Of a stretch of 24,213 nt of DNA, positions 1 through 6,089 are shown in pieces. The stretch's first letter is position 1. The number at the start of each line of letters is the position of its first letter. The DNA is from a virus, in IMG/VR virus record IMGVR_UViG_3300028860_000021, positions 1 through 24,213 of that record. One strand, given 5' to 3'. The translations under genes and the position numbers were made by a program. A model generated the notes under the pieces. It did not search any database and had not been told where the DNA came from. It saw only the letters and a list, made by a program, of their open reading frames with translations.

Positions 1-1
1 C

Positions 2-1279
2 TCAGGCAGCTTGCTTGGGGACGTCCACAACGTCTCCCCACGGGGCTTTCCCCTGCGGATAGATGTTGCCCCAGATGACGGGATAGTTCGGCGGCTGGGC
101 CGGGAATGCGCCGCAGAGATCGGTGAGGTAGACCAGCGCGTCCGGCTTCAAGCCCAGCTTCTCGACCTCGTCGAACACCGGGATGAAGCTCGTGCCACCG
201 CCGCCGGGCGCTCCCTTGGCGCGGATCACGTTCAGGTCGGCGGCTTCCTCGCATTCGTCGGTGCGGTGCAGCTTGGCGTCGCACCACATGAGGAACAGCT
301 GCTTCGGCTTGCAGTCTTCCAAGATGCCGGAGACCTCGGCCAGAAACATATCGACCTCCTTGGGGCCGATACTTCCCGAAGTATCCACGCCAACCACCAC
401 GGTGCCGCAGCCGAAGCCGCTCCGCGACGGCGCGTAGATATCGCGATAGATCAGCTGGTCGTCTGGCGCCTGCCAGTTCCAGGAGCCGGTGCCGAGCTTG
501 CGGGCCATCAGTGCCTGAATGTGTTCCTGCCACGAGACTTTCGGGTTGAGGATCTCGCCCAGGAACCGCTCGAAGCAGCCGGCGACCGAGCCCTGCCTGC
601 GCGAGTTGGATGCCTTCTCGGCATCGGTTGCCGCGGCGACGTTCGTCTTCCACTCGATGTCGTCACGGTCGGCCATCGCCTGGTCCGGGCTGTTACCTGT
701 CGAGGTACCCGGCGCCAGATGCTGGTCGAAGCCGGTGCCGGTGCCCTTGTAGCCACCCTTGCTCGGCGGGTGCGCGGCGTAGACTTTCCGGTAGGCGTCG
801 ATCGCGCTGTCGGCGGCTACAGCGAGGCTGGTGTCATGCAGCCAGTCCTTGTTGAAGGTGCCGACCTTGCCCTCGATCAGCATGTCGTTGATGACCAAGT
901 CGGTCGCAATGTTCATGGTCTGGTGGTCGAATGGCAGCGTGGTGCCATCGGCGTAGGTGATCTTCCCGGTGCGCTTGAACTTGTGCATCTGGCCACAGTG
1001 GTCCCAGACGCAGTGCATGATCTCGTGAGCGCAGGCGAAGATGCGCTCATTGAGGTTGTATTTGAAGAACGTATCCGGGTTCAGCAGCAGGTTGCTGCCG
1101 TCAGTGGCCGCGATCGGCACGTCGCGCGTGAACAGCGCCACGTCGCGGGAGCCGGCGTTGTCGCACATCGTGTAGAAGATATGGATGAAGCCGGGACAGT
1201 GCCACGCCAGCGCGGTGCGCGTCATGTCCCATGCTTTGGATTGTGCGGGGGTGAGTGCGCAGGAAACCATCTTGGTCAT
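2..1279 (-). CDS. VWA domain / HExxH metallopeptidase-like protein (MoxR partner)
   Basis: About 425 residues. The N-terminal half carries HEIMH (about residues 85-89), a zinc-metallopeptidase HExxH signature, followed by a MNIATDLVIND segment as in VWA-like predicted metallopeptidases (DUF2201 type). The C-terminal half is a von Willebrand A fold: VVVGVDTSGS gives the MIDAS DxSxS (about residue 300), GGGGTSF supplies the MIDAS Thr, and LVYLTD the MIDAS Asp. The start at 1279 was chosen because GGAGG lies 5 nt upstream inside a palindromic start element; the frame stays open further upstream but overlaps the zinc-ribbon gene. Proteins of this type work with MoxR AAA+ ATPases, one of which lies two genes upstream at 2269-3336. 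Whether it is an active protease or a metal-dependent substrate adaptor cannot be told. It is complete; the stop lies at the window edge. Confidence 0.85.
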   Translation of the reverse strand: MTKMVSCALTPAQSKAWDMTRTALAWHCPGFIHIFYTMCDNAGSRDVALFTRDVPIAATDGSNLLLNPDTFFKYNLNERIFACAHEIMHCVWDHCGQMHKFKRTGKITYADGTTLPFDHQTMNIATDLVINDMLIEGKVGTFNKDWLHDTSLAVAADSAIDAYRKVYAAHPPSKGGYKGTGTGFDQHLAPGTSTGNSPDQAMADRDDIEWKTNVAAATDAEKASNSRRQGSVAGCFERFLGEILNPKVSWQEHIQALMARKLGTGSWNWQAPDDQLIYRDIYAPSRSGFGCGTVVVGVDTSGSIGPKEVDMFLAEVSGILEDCKPKQLFLMWCDAKLHRTDECEEAADLNVIRAKGAPGGGGTSFIPVFDEVEKLGLKPDALVYLTDLCGAFPAQPPNYPVIWGNIYPQGKAPWGDVVDVPKQAA

Positions 1280-1398
1280 GTAACCTCCGGGGGTAAGTCG
1301 TTGTAGTTCAGGCCGTCCCAGCCACAGTGCGGGCAGTAGCTGGGCTGCTCGTCTTCGTCGGCGTCCTCGTCGCACCGCGCGCAGATGAAGCGCCTCAC
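1276..1398 (-). CDS. Small zinc-ribbon protein
   Basis: A 40-residue protein with GTG start. It holds two CxxC knuckles (CARC near residues 7-10 and CPHC near 22-25) separated by an acidic DEDADEDEQ linker, a classic small zinc-ribbon layout. The GTG overlaps the TGA of the upstream gene (GTGA) and its own TGA overlaps the ATG of the VWA gene (ATGA), so all three are translationally coupled. Its last codons encode LPPEVT through the palindromic start element of the next gene, so that DNA serves as both coding and regulatory sequence. Function is unknown; a metal-binding accessory factor for the neighbouring metallopeptidase is possible but only inferred from adjacency. Confidence 0.75.
   Translation of the reverse strand: MRRFICARCDEDADEDEQPSYCPHCGWDGLNYNDLPPEVT
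1280..1297 (-). promoter_or_regulatory. Start-associated palindromic element (gene 2-1279)
   Basis: Minus strand CTTACCCCCGGAGGTTAC directly before ATG; contains GGAGG. It also encodes the end of the zinc-ribbon gene. Confidence 0.6.
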
Positions 1399-1628
1399 GT
1401 CAGAATGTCCTCGTCGTATTCGCCCTCGACGAAGAGGGCGATCTGCTCGGAGCCGGCGAACATATCGCTGGTGGAGAAACTCACCTGCGGCTGCCGCTTG
1501 TCAGCCAGCAGCAGTGCAGTGCCGTTGATCTCCTTGACGTGCTGCTTGATGTCGTTGAGCAGCAGGATCTCTTTGTCCTTCGTGTCGAAGTCGGCACGGA
1601 TCTCGATCGTCCAGGTCCGGAGCGTCAT
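1395..1628 (-). CDS. Hypothetical acidic 77-residue protein
   Basis: Begins MTLRTWTIEIRADFD and ends in a strongly acidic tail (VEGEYDEDILT). No family recognised. Predicted alternating strands and a helix suggest a small alpha/beta fold. The start is supported by AAGGAAG in the palindromic element at 1630-1647, one base before the ATG. Its stop overlaps the GTG of the zinc-ribbon gene. The upstream frame (1501-2169) runs 128 nt into this gene, so one of the two boundaries may be unusual. Confidence 0.75.
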   Translation of the reverse strand: MTLRTWTIEIRADFDTKDKEILLLNDIKQHVKEINGTALLLADKRQPQVSFSTSDMFAGSEQIALFVEGEYDEDILT

Positions 1629-2169
1629 GGTTACTTCCTTGGGTAAGGGGTTGGAGTTTAAGGGCGGTGCGGCACGCGGGGTCGGTCTTGACGAACGCGA
1701 GCCAGCTGTAGAACTCTCTGAGGCCCTCCGCCTTGTTGAAGCGGATGTACCAGTTCGTCTCGTCCGACGCGGCCTCAATGACTGGGGATTTTTCCGCTCG
1801 CTCGTAGGGCAGGCGCCCTCTCGCAGTGAGGGAGAGCGTCAAGAGAAAGTGCGCTACGAGTGGGGCGTTGCGCTTGATGCGCTTGATCGTAACGAGGGCG
1901 CGTTTGCCCTGCCACCCGTTCGTTTCCGCGAAGACGATCGGCCGCTTTAGATCCTTGGCGACCCGCCGGATGAACGACCGTTGTAGGGGGATTGATGCCA
2001 GCGGTTGCGATAGCTGCCGATGCCGGCGCAGCTTCGCGGCCCAATCGTCGTATGGGATATCGCTGTAGTCTATCCCACGAAGGGTCGCGATCCCGGTCTC
2101 GACGAACTCTTCCGCGAGCTGCTGAATGCCAGCTTCGACCATTGTATAGGTCTTACTTTGCTCGAGCAT
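1501..2169 (-). CDS. Hypothetical protein with long 3' overlap
   Basis: A frame of 222 residues, not recognised. The first about 170 residues look like a normal protein, mixed helix and strand (MVEAGIQQLAEEFVETGIATLRG, basic RRHRQL and FIRRVAKDLKR segments). The last about 42 residues (from 1628 down to 1501) are an out-of-frame reading of the next gene and are low-complexity, Arg/Gln/His-rich. In most neighbouring genes the stop TAA lies inside the palindromic element preceding the next ATG; here the same TAA is out of frame. A one-base indel (real or sequencing) or a true long overlap would explain this. The start at 2169 has AAGGAAG inside the element at 2171-2188. Confidence 0.7.
   Translation of the reverse strand: MLEQSKTYTMVEAGIQQLAEEFVETGIATLRGIDYSDIPYDDWAAKLRRHRQLSQPLASIPLQRSFIRRVAKDLKRPIVFAETNGWQGKRALVTIKRIKRNAPLVAHFLLTLSLTARGRLPYERAEKSPVIEAASDETNWYIRFNKAEGLREFYSWLAFVKTDPACRTALKLQPLTQGSNHDAPDLDDRDPCRLRHEGQRDPAAQRHQAARQGDQRHCTAAG
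1630..1647 (-). promoter_or_regulatory. Start-associated element (gene 1395-1628)
   Basis: CTTACCCAAGGAAGTAAC one base before ATG; identical over 18 bases to 2171-2188. Confidence 0.6.
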
Positions 2170-2170
2170 G

Positions 2171-2188
2171 GTTACTTCCTTGGGTAAG
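2171..2188 (-). promoter_or_regulatory. Start-associated element (gene 1501-2169)
   Basis: CTTACCCAAGGAAGTAAC one base before ATG; identical to the copy at 1630-1647. Confidence 0.6.
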
Positions 2189-2268
2189 AGGGAGCGTAGG
2201 GCACCCGGCGCCCATGACCGGGATTTGTGAGCACGCTTCGAGCATGTATACGCGCGTCGCCCCTAGTC

Positions 2269-3336
2269 TCAGCTCAGCGCCGCCAGCAGCGATGCGTTGG
2301 ACGAACTCCACACCTTCATGGCGGGGTCGATCGCCAGCGCCGGCGCCCGCTTCGAGACGCTCTTGGCGAACGTGACTGCGAAGTCCTTGGGCATCCGCTC
2401 GATGTACTTGATGACCGGGCCGAGGGTCTTGCTGTCGACGCGATGCGCCAGGTTGAACACCACCATCATGTGGGCGTCCGGCTTATCGGGGACCTTGGCG
2501 CCCATCGGGTCAGCCACGATCTTCTCGAACTTCGGCATCTCCCGCTCCAGGCGGTAGCTGGCGAACAGCTGCGCCGCGGTGGGGGCGCCGATCGCGCCAG
2601 CCGTCTCCTCGATCACGGCGCTGTCGTGCGGCATGACCCCGTTGTTGTGCTTGGTGAGGATGCGGTGGTACTCGTCGATCCTCACCAGCGAGCGCGGCGT
2701 ACACCACGGACCCTGCTTGTCGGGTACTGCGTCAGTGAACACCAGCGCCGTGTTCTGGTTGGCGAAGTGGCGGCAGACGGGCGTTACCCCGTGGGTAAGG
2801 GCGTAGTCGTCCCAGGCCACGATGTCGTCGGTGACTTCCAGCTGGACCCTCCGATTGATCAGATGGTCCAGCTCCTTAGTCGAGCCCGAGCGATGCGCCG
2901 CGGTGTTGCCAGCCATCCAGACGATCCAGCCGGGCGGCAGCTTGTGCGGGCCGAAGTTGCCGCTCAAAGCGGCTTCGCCGACGCACTTCTTGACGTCCGC
3001 GTCCATCTTGTCGGCCTCGTCGACGAAGATGATCCCGCCGTCGTACTCTTCGAGGCGCTTACCTTCGGAGGTACGCCAGAAGAACGGCTGCGAGAAAATC
3101 ATCTCCGAGTAGCCTTCGGAGTGCTTCGGCAGGCCGAAGCCGAGGACGTGCATGGGCGTGAGCAGGCCGCCGTTGATGATGACAATCCCGAGGCGCTTAC
3201 CGGTCGCCTTGCCGATGATTTCCGGGGCGCGGGCGATGGTGGTGGTCTTGCCGCGGCCGGGCGCCGAGACGAGATAGAAGCACATGCCCGACTCGTACCA
3301 GGCAGTCATGCGGTTCATTATGGTGTTGAGGTTCAT
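2269..3336 (-). CDS. MoxR-type AAA+ ATPase
   Basis: A 355-residue P-loop ATPase. Walker A is SAPGRGKT (about residues 24-31), Walker B is GGIIFVDEAD (about 100-109), and the sensor-1 region is WIVWMAGNTAAHRSG. The C-terminal half is helical, as in AAA+ lid domains. Start at 3336 (MNLNTIMNRM) has GGAG 8 nt upstream; an in-frame extension to 3429 lacks support. MoxR ATPases typically pair with a VWA protein (RavA-ViaA, CbbQ-CbbO) and remodel or activate target complexes using ATP. The VWA/HExxH gene three genes downstream is the probable partner. The target in the infected cell is unknown. This gene lacks the palindromic start element of its neighbours. Confidence 0.88.
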   Translation of the reverse strand: MNLNTIMNRMTAWYESGMCFYLVSAPGRGKTTTIARAPEIIGKATGKRLGIVIINGGLLTPMHVLGFGLPKHSEGYSEMIFSQPFFWRTSEGKRLEEYDGGIIFVDEADKMDADVKKCVGEAALSGNFGPHKLPPGWIVWMAGNTAAHRSGSTKELDHLINRRVQLEVTDDIVAWDDYALTHGVTPVCRHFANQNTALVFTDAVPDKQGPWCTPRSLVRIDEYHRILTKHNNGVMPHDSAVIEETAGAIGAPTAAQLFASYRLEREMPKFEKIVADPMGAKVPDKPDAHMMVVFNLAHRVDSKTLGPVIKYIERMPKDFAVTFAKSVSKRAPALAIDPAMKVWSSSNASLLAALS

Positions 3337-3380
3337 GGGTGGGTCTCCTGTGGGTGGTGGGTTTGGTGCGTGTGAGTGCG

Positions 3381-3566
3381 CTAGACGCCGTGGTACTTCG
3401 CGTAGGCGGCGGCGTGGGTGGTGGTCCATTCCCTGACGGCGGGAATAAGCGCGGCGCGCGGGTACAGCCCCCCGAAGGCGTGCACGACATCCGCCTGCAC
3501 CTCGAACGGAAGGTGCTCGATGGCGGCCATTGCTTTGGTGACTCTGTCGTCGATGAGCTTATTCAA
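3381..3566 (-). CDS. Hypothetical 61-residue protein, TTG start
   Basis: Reads (M)NKLIDDRVTKAMAAIEHLPFEVQADVVHAFGGLYPRAAL, then ends HAAAYAKYHGV. Mostly helical and not recognised. The TTG start is chosen because GGAG lies 7 nt upstream inside a palindromic start element (3567-3584); the frame is open for a further 100 codons but without any ribosome site. The preceding gene ends inside the same element. It lies directly upstream of the MoxR ATPase gene, with a 44-nt gap. Confidence 0.65.
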   Translation of the reverse strand: MNKLIDDRVTKAMAAIEHLPFEVQADVVHAFGGLYPRAALIPAVREWTTTHAAAYAKYHGV

Positions 3567-3584
3567 GTTACTTCTCCAGGTTAG
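3567..3584 (-). promoter_or_regulatory. Start-associated element (TTG gene 3381-3566)
   Basis: CTAACCTGGAGAAGTAAC directly before TTG; supports the non-ATG start. Confidence 0.55.
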
Positions 3585-3802
3585 GCCGCGATGCGGCTCT
3601 CGGTGTCGATGTACGGTTGCTGGGTGCGCAGCACGAGGTGCTGCTCGGTGGTGGTGAGTCCATCGAACCAAAGCTGGTCGATGATGAGTAGGTTGGCGCT
3701 CTTGTCGTAGAGAGTGCGGAGCCCGACACCCGGCAGGGTGCCGCGCGCCACGTAGCGGATCAGCCGCGCGGGGCCGTCGTCGGGGTTGAAGGCAAACGCC
3801 AT
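3581..3802 (-). CDS. Hypothetical 73-residue protein
   Basis: Begins MAFAFNPDDGPARLIRYVARG; contains NLLIIDQLWFDGLTTTEQHLVLRTQQPYI, which looks like a compact helix-strand fold. No family recognised. Start is preceded by AGGAG within a palindromic element at 3804-3820. The TAA stop lies inside the start element of the next gene, an arrangement repeated throughout this leftward block. Confidence 0.7.
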   Translation of the reverse strand: MAFAFNPDDGPARLIRYVARGTLPGVGLRTLYDKSANLLIIDQLWFDGLTTTEQHLVLRTQQPYIDTESRIAA

Positions 3803-3803
3803 T

Positions 3804-3820
3804 ATTACTCCTGGGGTTAT
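3804..3820 (-). promoter_or_regulatory. Start-associated element (gene 3581-3802)
   Basis: ATAACCCCAGGAGTAAT, one base before ATG; overlaps the end of the dNTPase-like gene. Confidence 0.5.
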
Positions 3821-4326
3821 CGTATGGACGTGGGTGAAGGCTTGTGCAGGGGCGCGCCCTCGTAGGCGGGCGCTTCACTGTCGGCCCATTCGGGCTTGAG
3901 GATCACAGCCTCGGGGCGGTTGTCGGTGCCGACACCGCGCAGCTCGTAGGCAATGAGGAAGAGGATCATACAGCCGGCGTGCCAGAGGTGGCTCATGCCG
4001 GTCTCGGGGTCGCCGTCTTCGCGGCGCATCCACGCCTCGAGATGTCTGATGCAAGCGTCCCACGGGCGCGTCCAGTTCATGCCCTTCTCCCAATTGCGGG
4101 GGGCATACTTGATCGCGCCGAACGTCAGCACCTTCATGATGCAGCCGAGCGCGTCGAACGGTAGGAGAGTGAAGCTGGGCTTGCCCTCGTCGGCCTTGTA
4201 GCCGGTGACTAGCTTGGCGGGCGCGACCGGCTTGGTGGGGTGGGCGGCGAAGAGCGCTGCATATTCGGCCTCAGCGCGGCTGTCGCGCTCGTCTTGGAAG
4301 CGGTCGAGCGTTTTCTGTGAGGGCAT
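3817..4326 (-). CDS. dATP/dGTP diphosphohydrolase-domain protein (MazZ/DUF5664-like)
   Basis: About 169 residues. The core GKPSFTLLPFDALGCIMKVLTFGAIKYAPRNWEKGMNW, followed by RHLEAWMRREDGDPETGMSHLWHAG and LFLIAYE, matches the all-alpha dATP/dGTP diphosphohydrolase N-terminal domain found in many phages (DUF5664 type, related to MazZ). Family members hydrolyse purine dNTPs to dNMP and pyrophosphate; in 2-aminoadenine phages this feeds the Z-DNA pathway. Acidic metal-binding residues are visible (E and D around REDGDPETG). The first about 45 residues are a helical extension. Start ATG at 4326 has GGAG 6 nt upstream; an upstream in-frame TTG at 4332 is less likely. It is the first gene after a putative promoter block at 4367-4399. 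Confidence 0.8.
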   Translation of the reverse strand: MPSQKTLDRFQDERDSRAEAEYAALFAAHPTKPVAPAKLVTGYKADEGKPSFTLLPFDALGCIMKVLTFGAIKYAPRNWEKGMNWTRPWDACIRHLEAWMRREDGDPETGMSHLWHAGCMILFLIAYELRGVGTDNRPEAVILKPEWADSEAPAYEGAPLHKPSPTSIR

Positions 4327-4340
4327 TATCAACTCCGTTT

Positions 4341-4466
4341 GAGTGTTGTTTCACTCGATACGGAGGGAGTAACCTTTGAGGGTTACCTGTGTGTCTCATC
4401 GAGAGATTTATTTTATGTCGCGGATGCGGTAGCTCGCGGCGGTGGTCAGTGTCGTCGGTTGGGTCG
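4341..4466 (-). promoter_or_regulatory. Leader/control region of the 4326-leftward unit
   Basis: A non-coding stretch of about 125 nt between two leftward genes. It contains the 33-bp block shared with 8846-8878 and an AT-rich stretch at 4405-4416 (minus CATAAAATAAAT) that could be a -10 region. No convincing -35 was seen. Confidence 0.5.
4367..4399 (-). repeat. 33-bp control block, copy 1 (palindrome plus GTGTGTCTCAT)
   Basis: Identical at 30 of 33 positions to 8846-8878. It contains a palindrome with 6-bp arms, GTAACC-N6-GGTTAC (4369-4386), then GTGTGTCTCAT. Both copies lie just upstream of the first gene of a leftward unit. Read on the minus strand both begin ATG AGA CAC ACr GGT AAC CCT, so they could also encode a short peptide MRHTGNP.RLL. 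Operator or leader-peptide function is inferred. Confidence 0.6.
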
Positions 4467-4835
4467 TCAGGTCTCCTCGTGGTCCGATGGTGTTATGATC
4501 GCGGTAAGTGCGCGACAGCACTCGACAAAGTTCCCAACTTTGATTGGTGCGGTGCGCTGCGATAGGGTCGGGCGACTATGGTTTCGGAACGTCTTCTTGT
4601 TCCAACGCGTCAGTCGGTGCGGCCCCCCGCGCTCCGGCCAGTATGCTGCGAGGTAGATGGCTGCGAGGTAGGTGGGTGCCATTGTGGTGCAGCAGCCCAC
4701 GCTCTTGCATCCGCTGATCCAGTATCCCTTGGCATGCGCCTCAAACTTCACAGCGGTTTGAATGGCGCGCCGGTCGCGCTCGCTCGCTGTGGTCAGATCG
4801 ACCATACCGCACGAGACCATATCTAGGGCGCCCAT
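4467..4835 (-). CDS. Hypothetical Cys-containing protein
   Basis: Reads MGALDMVSCGMVDLTTASERDRRAIQTAVKFEAHAKGYW, then GCKSVGCCTTMAPTYLAAIYLAAYWPERGG and a basic tail of about 45 residues. No family recognised. The ATG at 4835 overlaps the TGA of the upstream gene (TGATG), and a degenerate start element (4838-4855) overlaps the end of that gene. The tail after about residue 75 looks less protein-like and may be a degraded or recently acquired extension. The last codons contain the ATGGTGTTAT repeat (4485-4500). Confidence 0.5.
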   Translation of the reverse strand: MGALDMVSCGMVDLTTASERDRRAIQTAVKFEAHAKGYWISGCKSVGCCTTMAPTYLAAIYLAAYWPERGGPHRLTRWNKKTFRNHSRPTLSQRTAPIKVGNFVECCRALTAIITPSDHEET

Positions 4836-5056
4836 CACATACCTCTCAAAGTAACGTCGCCGTCGGTGGGGCTGATCCTGTAGCCCTTGCGTATCAGCCA
4901 CGCCGCGGCGATCGCGCGCTTACTGTAGAAGTTGCCAATCGTATCGCCGTCGCTGCGACACCAGAACCCGCTTACTTCGTCGCCGGTGAACTCCGCGCCG
5001 AGGAGAAGGGCTGTGGCGATCAGCGCGTCCCCTGGGTGCGTTGGTTCATCACTCAT
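4835..5056 (-). CDS. Hypothetical protein, paralogue-like to 6074-6322
   Basis: A 73-residue protein: MSDEPTHPGDALIATALLLGAEFTGDEVSGFWCRSDGD, ending ISPTDGDVTLRGM. The N-terminal IATALLLGAEF closely resembles IATAMLLGCEF in the gene at 6074-6322, and both have a similar length and a short W-containing strand, so they probably share a fold. No characterised family recognised. The start overlaps the stop of the upstream gene; AAGGAG lies about 10 nt upstream. Its last codons double as the start element for the next gene. Confidence 0.7.
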   Translation of the reverse strand: MSDEPTHPGDALIATALLLGAEFTGDEVSGFWCRSDGDTIGNFYSKRAIAAAWLIRKGYRISPTDGDVTLRGM

Positions 5057-5255
5057 GGGTGGCTGGCTCCTTCGCCTTGCGCTTCTTGTTGGGGATCACG
5101 CGCTGCTTGTACTTGGGCTCGGCCAGAGCCTTGGCTTCGGCCGACCGGGGCTTCGGCACGCGCGGCTTGTTCTTCTTGCGCTGCTGGAACACGTAGGGCG
5201 CGAAGTAGGGCCAGCCGCAGATCGTGTCAGTTACCGTCTCCATTCGCGGCGCCAT
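5049..5255 (-). CDS. Small strongly basic protein
   Basis: A 68-residue protein, MAPRMETVTDTICGWPYFAPYVFQQRKKNKPRVPK, with a Lys/Arg-rich C-terminal half (KYKQRVIPNKKRKAKEP). The charge suggests nucleic-acid or ribosome binding, but no motif is diagnostic. Two adjacent ATGs (5258 and 5255) are possible; the second is preferred because GGGAG is 6 nt away. It overlaps both neighbours by a few bases. Confidence 0.65.
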   Translation of the reverse strand: MAPRMETVTDTICGWPYFAPYVFQQRKKNKPRVPKPRSAEAKALAEPKYKQRVIPNKKRKAKEPATHE

Positions 5256-5431
5256 CATTCTCTCCCTTCGCCGCGCCGGATCGCCTCAATGAGCATCAGC
5301 CACTCCCGCGCGATCAGCCAGTAGTCGTCGGGTGGAACCGCCGCGTTGAGCGCGGACGATATTTGCTTGTGGTTCAGCGTAGCGAACAGCAGCTTGAGTG
5401 TCGCCGCGAGCTCTTCCTCAGTGGTCGCCAT
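5255..5431 (-). CDS. Hypothetical 58-residue helical protein
   Basis: MATTEEELAATLKLLFATLNHKQISSALNAAVPPDDYWLIAREWLMLIEAIRRGEGRE. Almost entirely helical. No family recognised. Start at 5431 follows AGGAAG by 6 nt within the end of the upstream gene; a longer in-frame version to 5506 lacks a ribosome site. The stop overlaps the start of the basic protein gene (ATGATG). Confidence 0.65.
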   Translation of the reverse strand: MATTEEELAATLKLLFATLNHKQISSALNAAVPPDDYWLIAREWLMLIEAIRRGEGRE

Positions 5432-5579
5432 CGGGCTCTTCCTTGTATGGGACCCATACCCACGCCGAGACCCAGGCACCGTCGTCGGCGCGGGAGGTGT
5501 CGGCATCGCTATCGACTTCGCAATTAGGGCTGGTGGCGTAGCGCCTGCGCGCCTCGGCGATTAGTTCAGCGTCGTCCAT
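5418..5579 (-). CDS. Hypothetical 53-residue protein
   Basis: Begins MDDAELIAEARRRYATSPNCEVDSDADTS and ends VPYKEEPDGDH; acidic overall. Not recognised. Supported by GGAGG 5 nt before the ATG inside a clear start element (5581-5598) and by a 14-nt overlap with the next gene, whose Shine-Dalgarno lies inside this one. Confidence 0.65.
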   Translation of the reverse strand: MDDAELIAEARRRYATSPNCEVDSDADTSRADDGAWVSAWVWVPYKEEPDGDH

Positions 5580-5580
5580 C

Positions 5581-5598
5581 GTTACCTCCAGAGGTTAG
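5581..5598 (-). promoter_or_regulatory. Start-associated element (gene 5418-5579)
   Basis: CTAACCTCTGGAGGTAAC one base before ATG; it overlaps the last codons and TAA of the upstream gene. Confidence 0.6.
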
Positions 5599-5890
5599 AG
5601 AGGCGCCGCGGCGCGTTGTGCTTGAGCACCGCGGCGACCGCGCGCTCGTGGATCTTCAGGTCCCTGGCGCGCTTATCGAGCGCCAGCTCGCGCAGATCCA
5701 GTGCAGCTGCGCGCTCGACGTTATCCGCGTGGCGCCTTATCGCTTCGTCACGCATGAACTCGACCAGCGTGACAGCGTTATCGAGGGCGCCCGGAGTGAG
5801 TGCGCGCGGCTGCATCTGGCTCACAGACGCTACGATGGTCCGATAGGTCAGCTCCTCGGGTGAGGCGCCATCTCCGAATGCCGCGGTCAT
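5582..5890 (-). CDS. Hypothetical helical 102-residue protein
   Basis: MTAAFGDGASPEELTYRTIVASVSQMQPRALTPGALDNAV, followed by charged helices (RHADNVERAAALDLRELALDKRARDLKIHERAVAAVLKH), probably a coiled coil. No family recognised. The ATG at 5890 follows GGGAG by about 9 nt; the TAG of the upstream gene lies one base before it. Its final codons (LSNLWR and TAA) are written through the start element of the next gene, showing that the element is conserved despite coding constraint. Confidence 0.7.
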   Translation of the reverse strand: MTAAFGDGASPEELTYRTIVASVSQMQPRALTPGALDNAVTLVEFMRDEAIRRHADNVERAAALDLRELALDKRARDLKIHERAVAAVLKHNAPRRLSNLWR

Positions 5891-5891
5891 A

Positions 5892-6071
5892 CTATTGCGC
5901 TCCCAATTTGGCCTGAAGGGACTTGAGGCTGTGGGCCATGCTGACGTTGATTTGGTGGACTTGGCTGGTGAACAGCGCGAGGCGGGCGCTGCGCCCATAG
6001 AGGTCGCAGATCAGCAGGAGGTTGAGGGCGCTCGTGCCCACAAGGCAGGCGAGGATTACGTCAAGCGCCAT
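5892..6071 (-). CDS. Small membrane protein
   Basis: A 59-residue protein. The N-terminus MALDVILACLVGTSALNLLLI is a single hydrophobic membrane segment or signal anchor; the remainder (CDLYGRSARLALFTSQVHQINVSMAHSL) is amphipathic. No lysis or superinfection-exclusion family is recognised. Start is preceded by GGAG within the element at 6073-6089; the stop TAG is one base from the next ATG. Confidence 0.7.
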   Translation of the reverse strand: MALDVILACLVGTSALNLLLICDLYGRSARLALFTSQVHQINVSMAHSLKSLQAKLGAQ

Positions 6072-6072
6072 C

Positions 6073-6089
6073 GTTACTCTCCAAGGTAA
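6073..6089 (-). promoter_or_regulatory. Start-associated element (gene 5892-6071)
   Basis: TTTACCTTGGAGAGTAAC one base before ATG; overlaps the final codons and TAA of 6074-6322. Confidence 0.6.

Noticed and set aside
11-1306. Long plus-strand frame of 431 residues
   Set aside because: It is the antisense shadow of the VWA gene; composition is Val/Arg/His-rich and there is no domain.
2227-3375. Long plus-strand frame opposite the MoxR gene
   Set aside because: Antisense shadow of a gene with clear Walker motifs.
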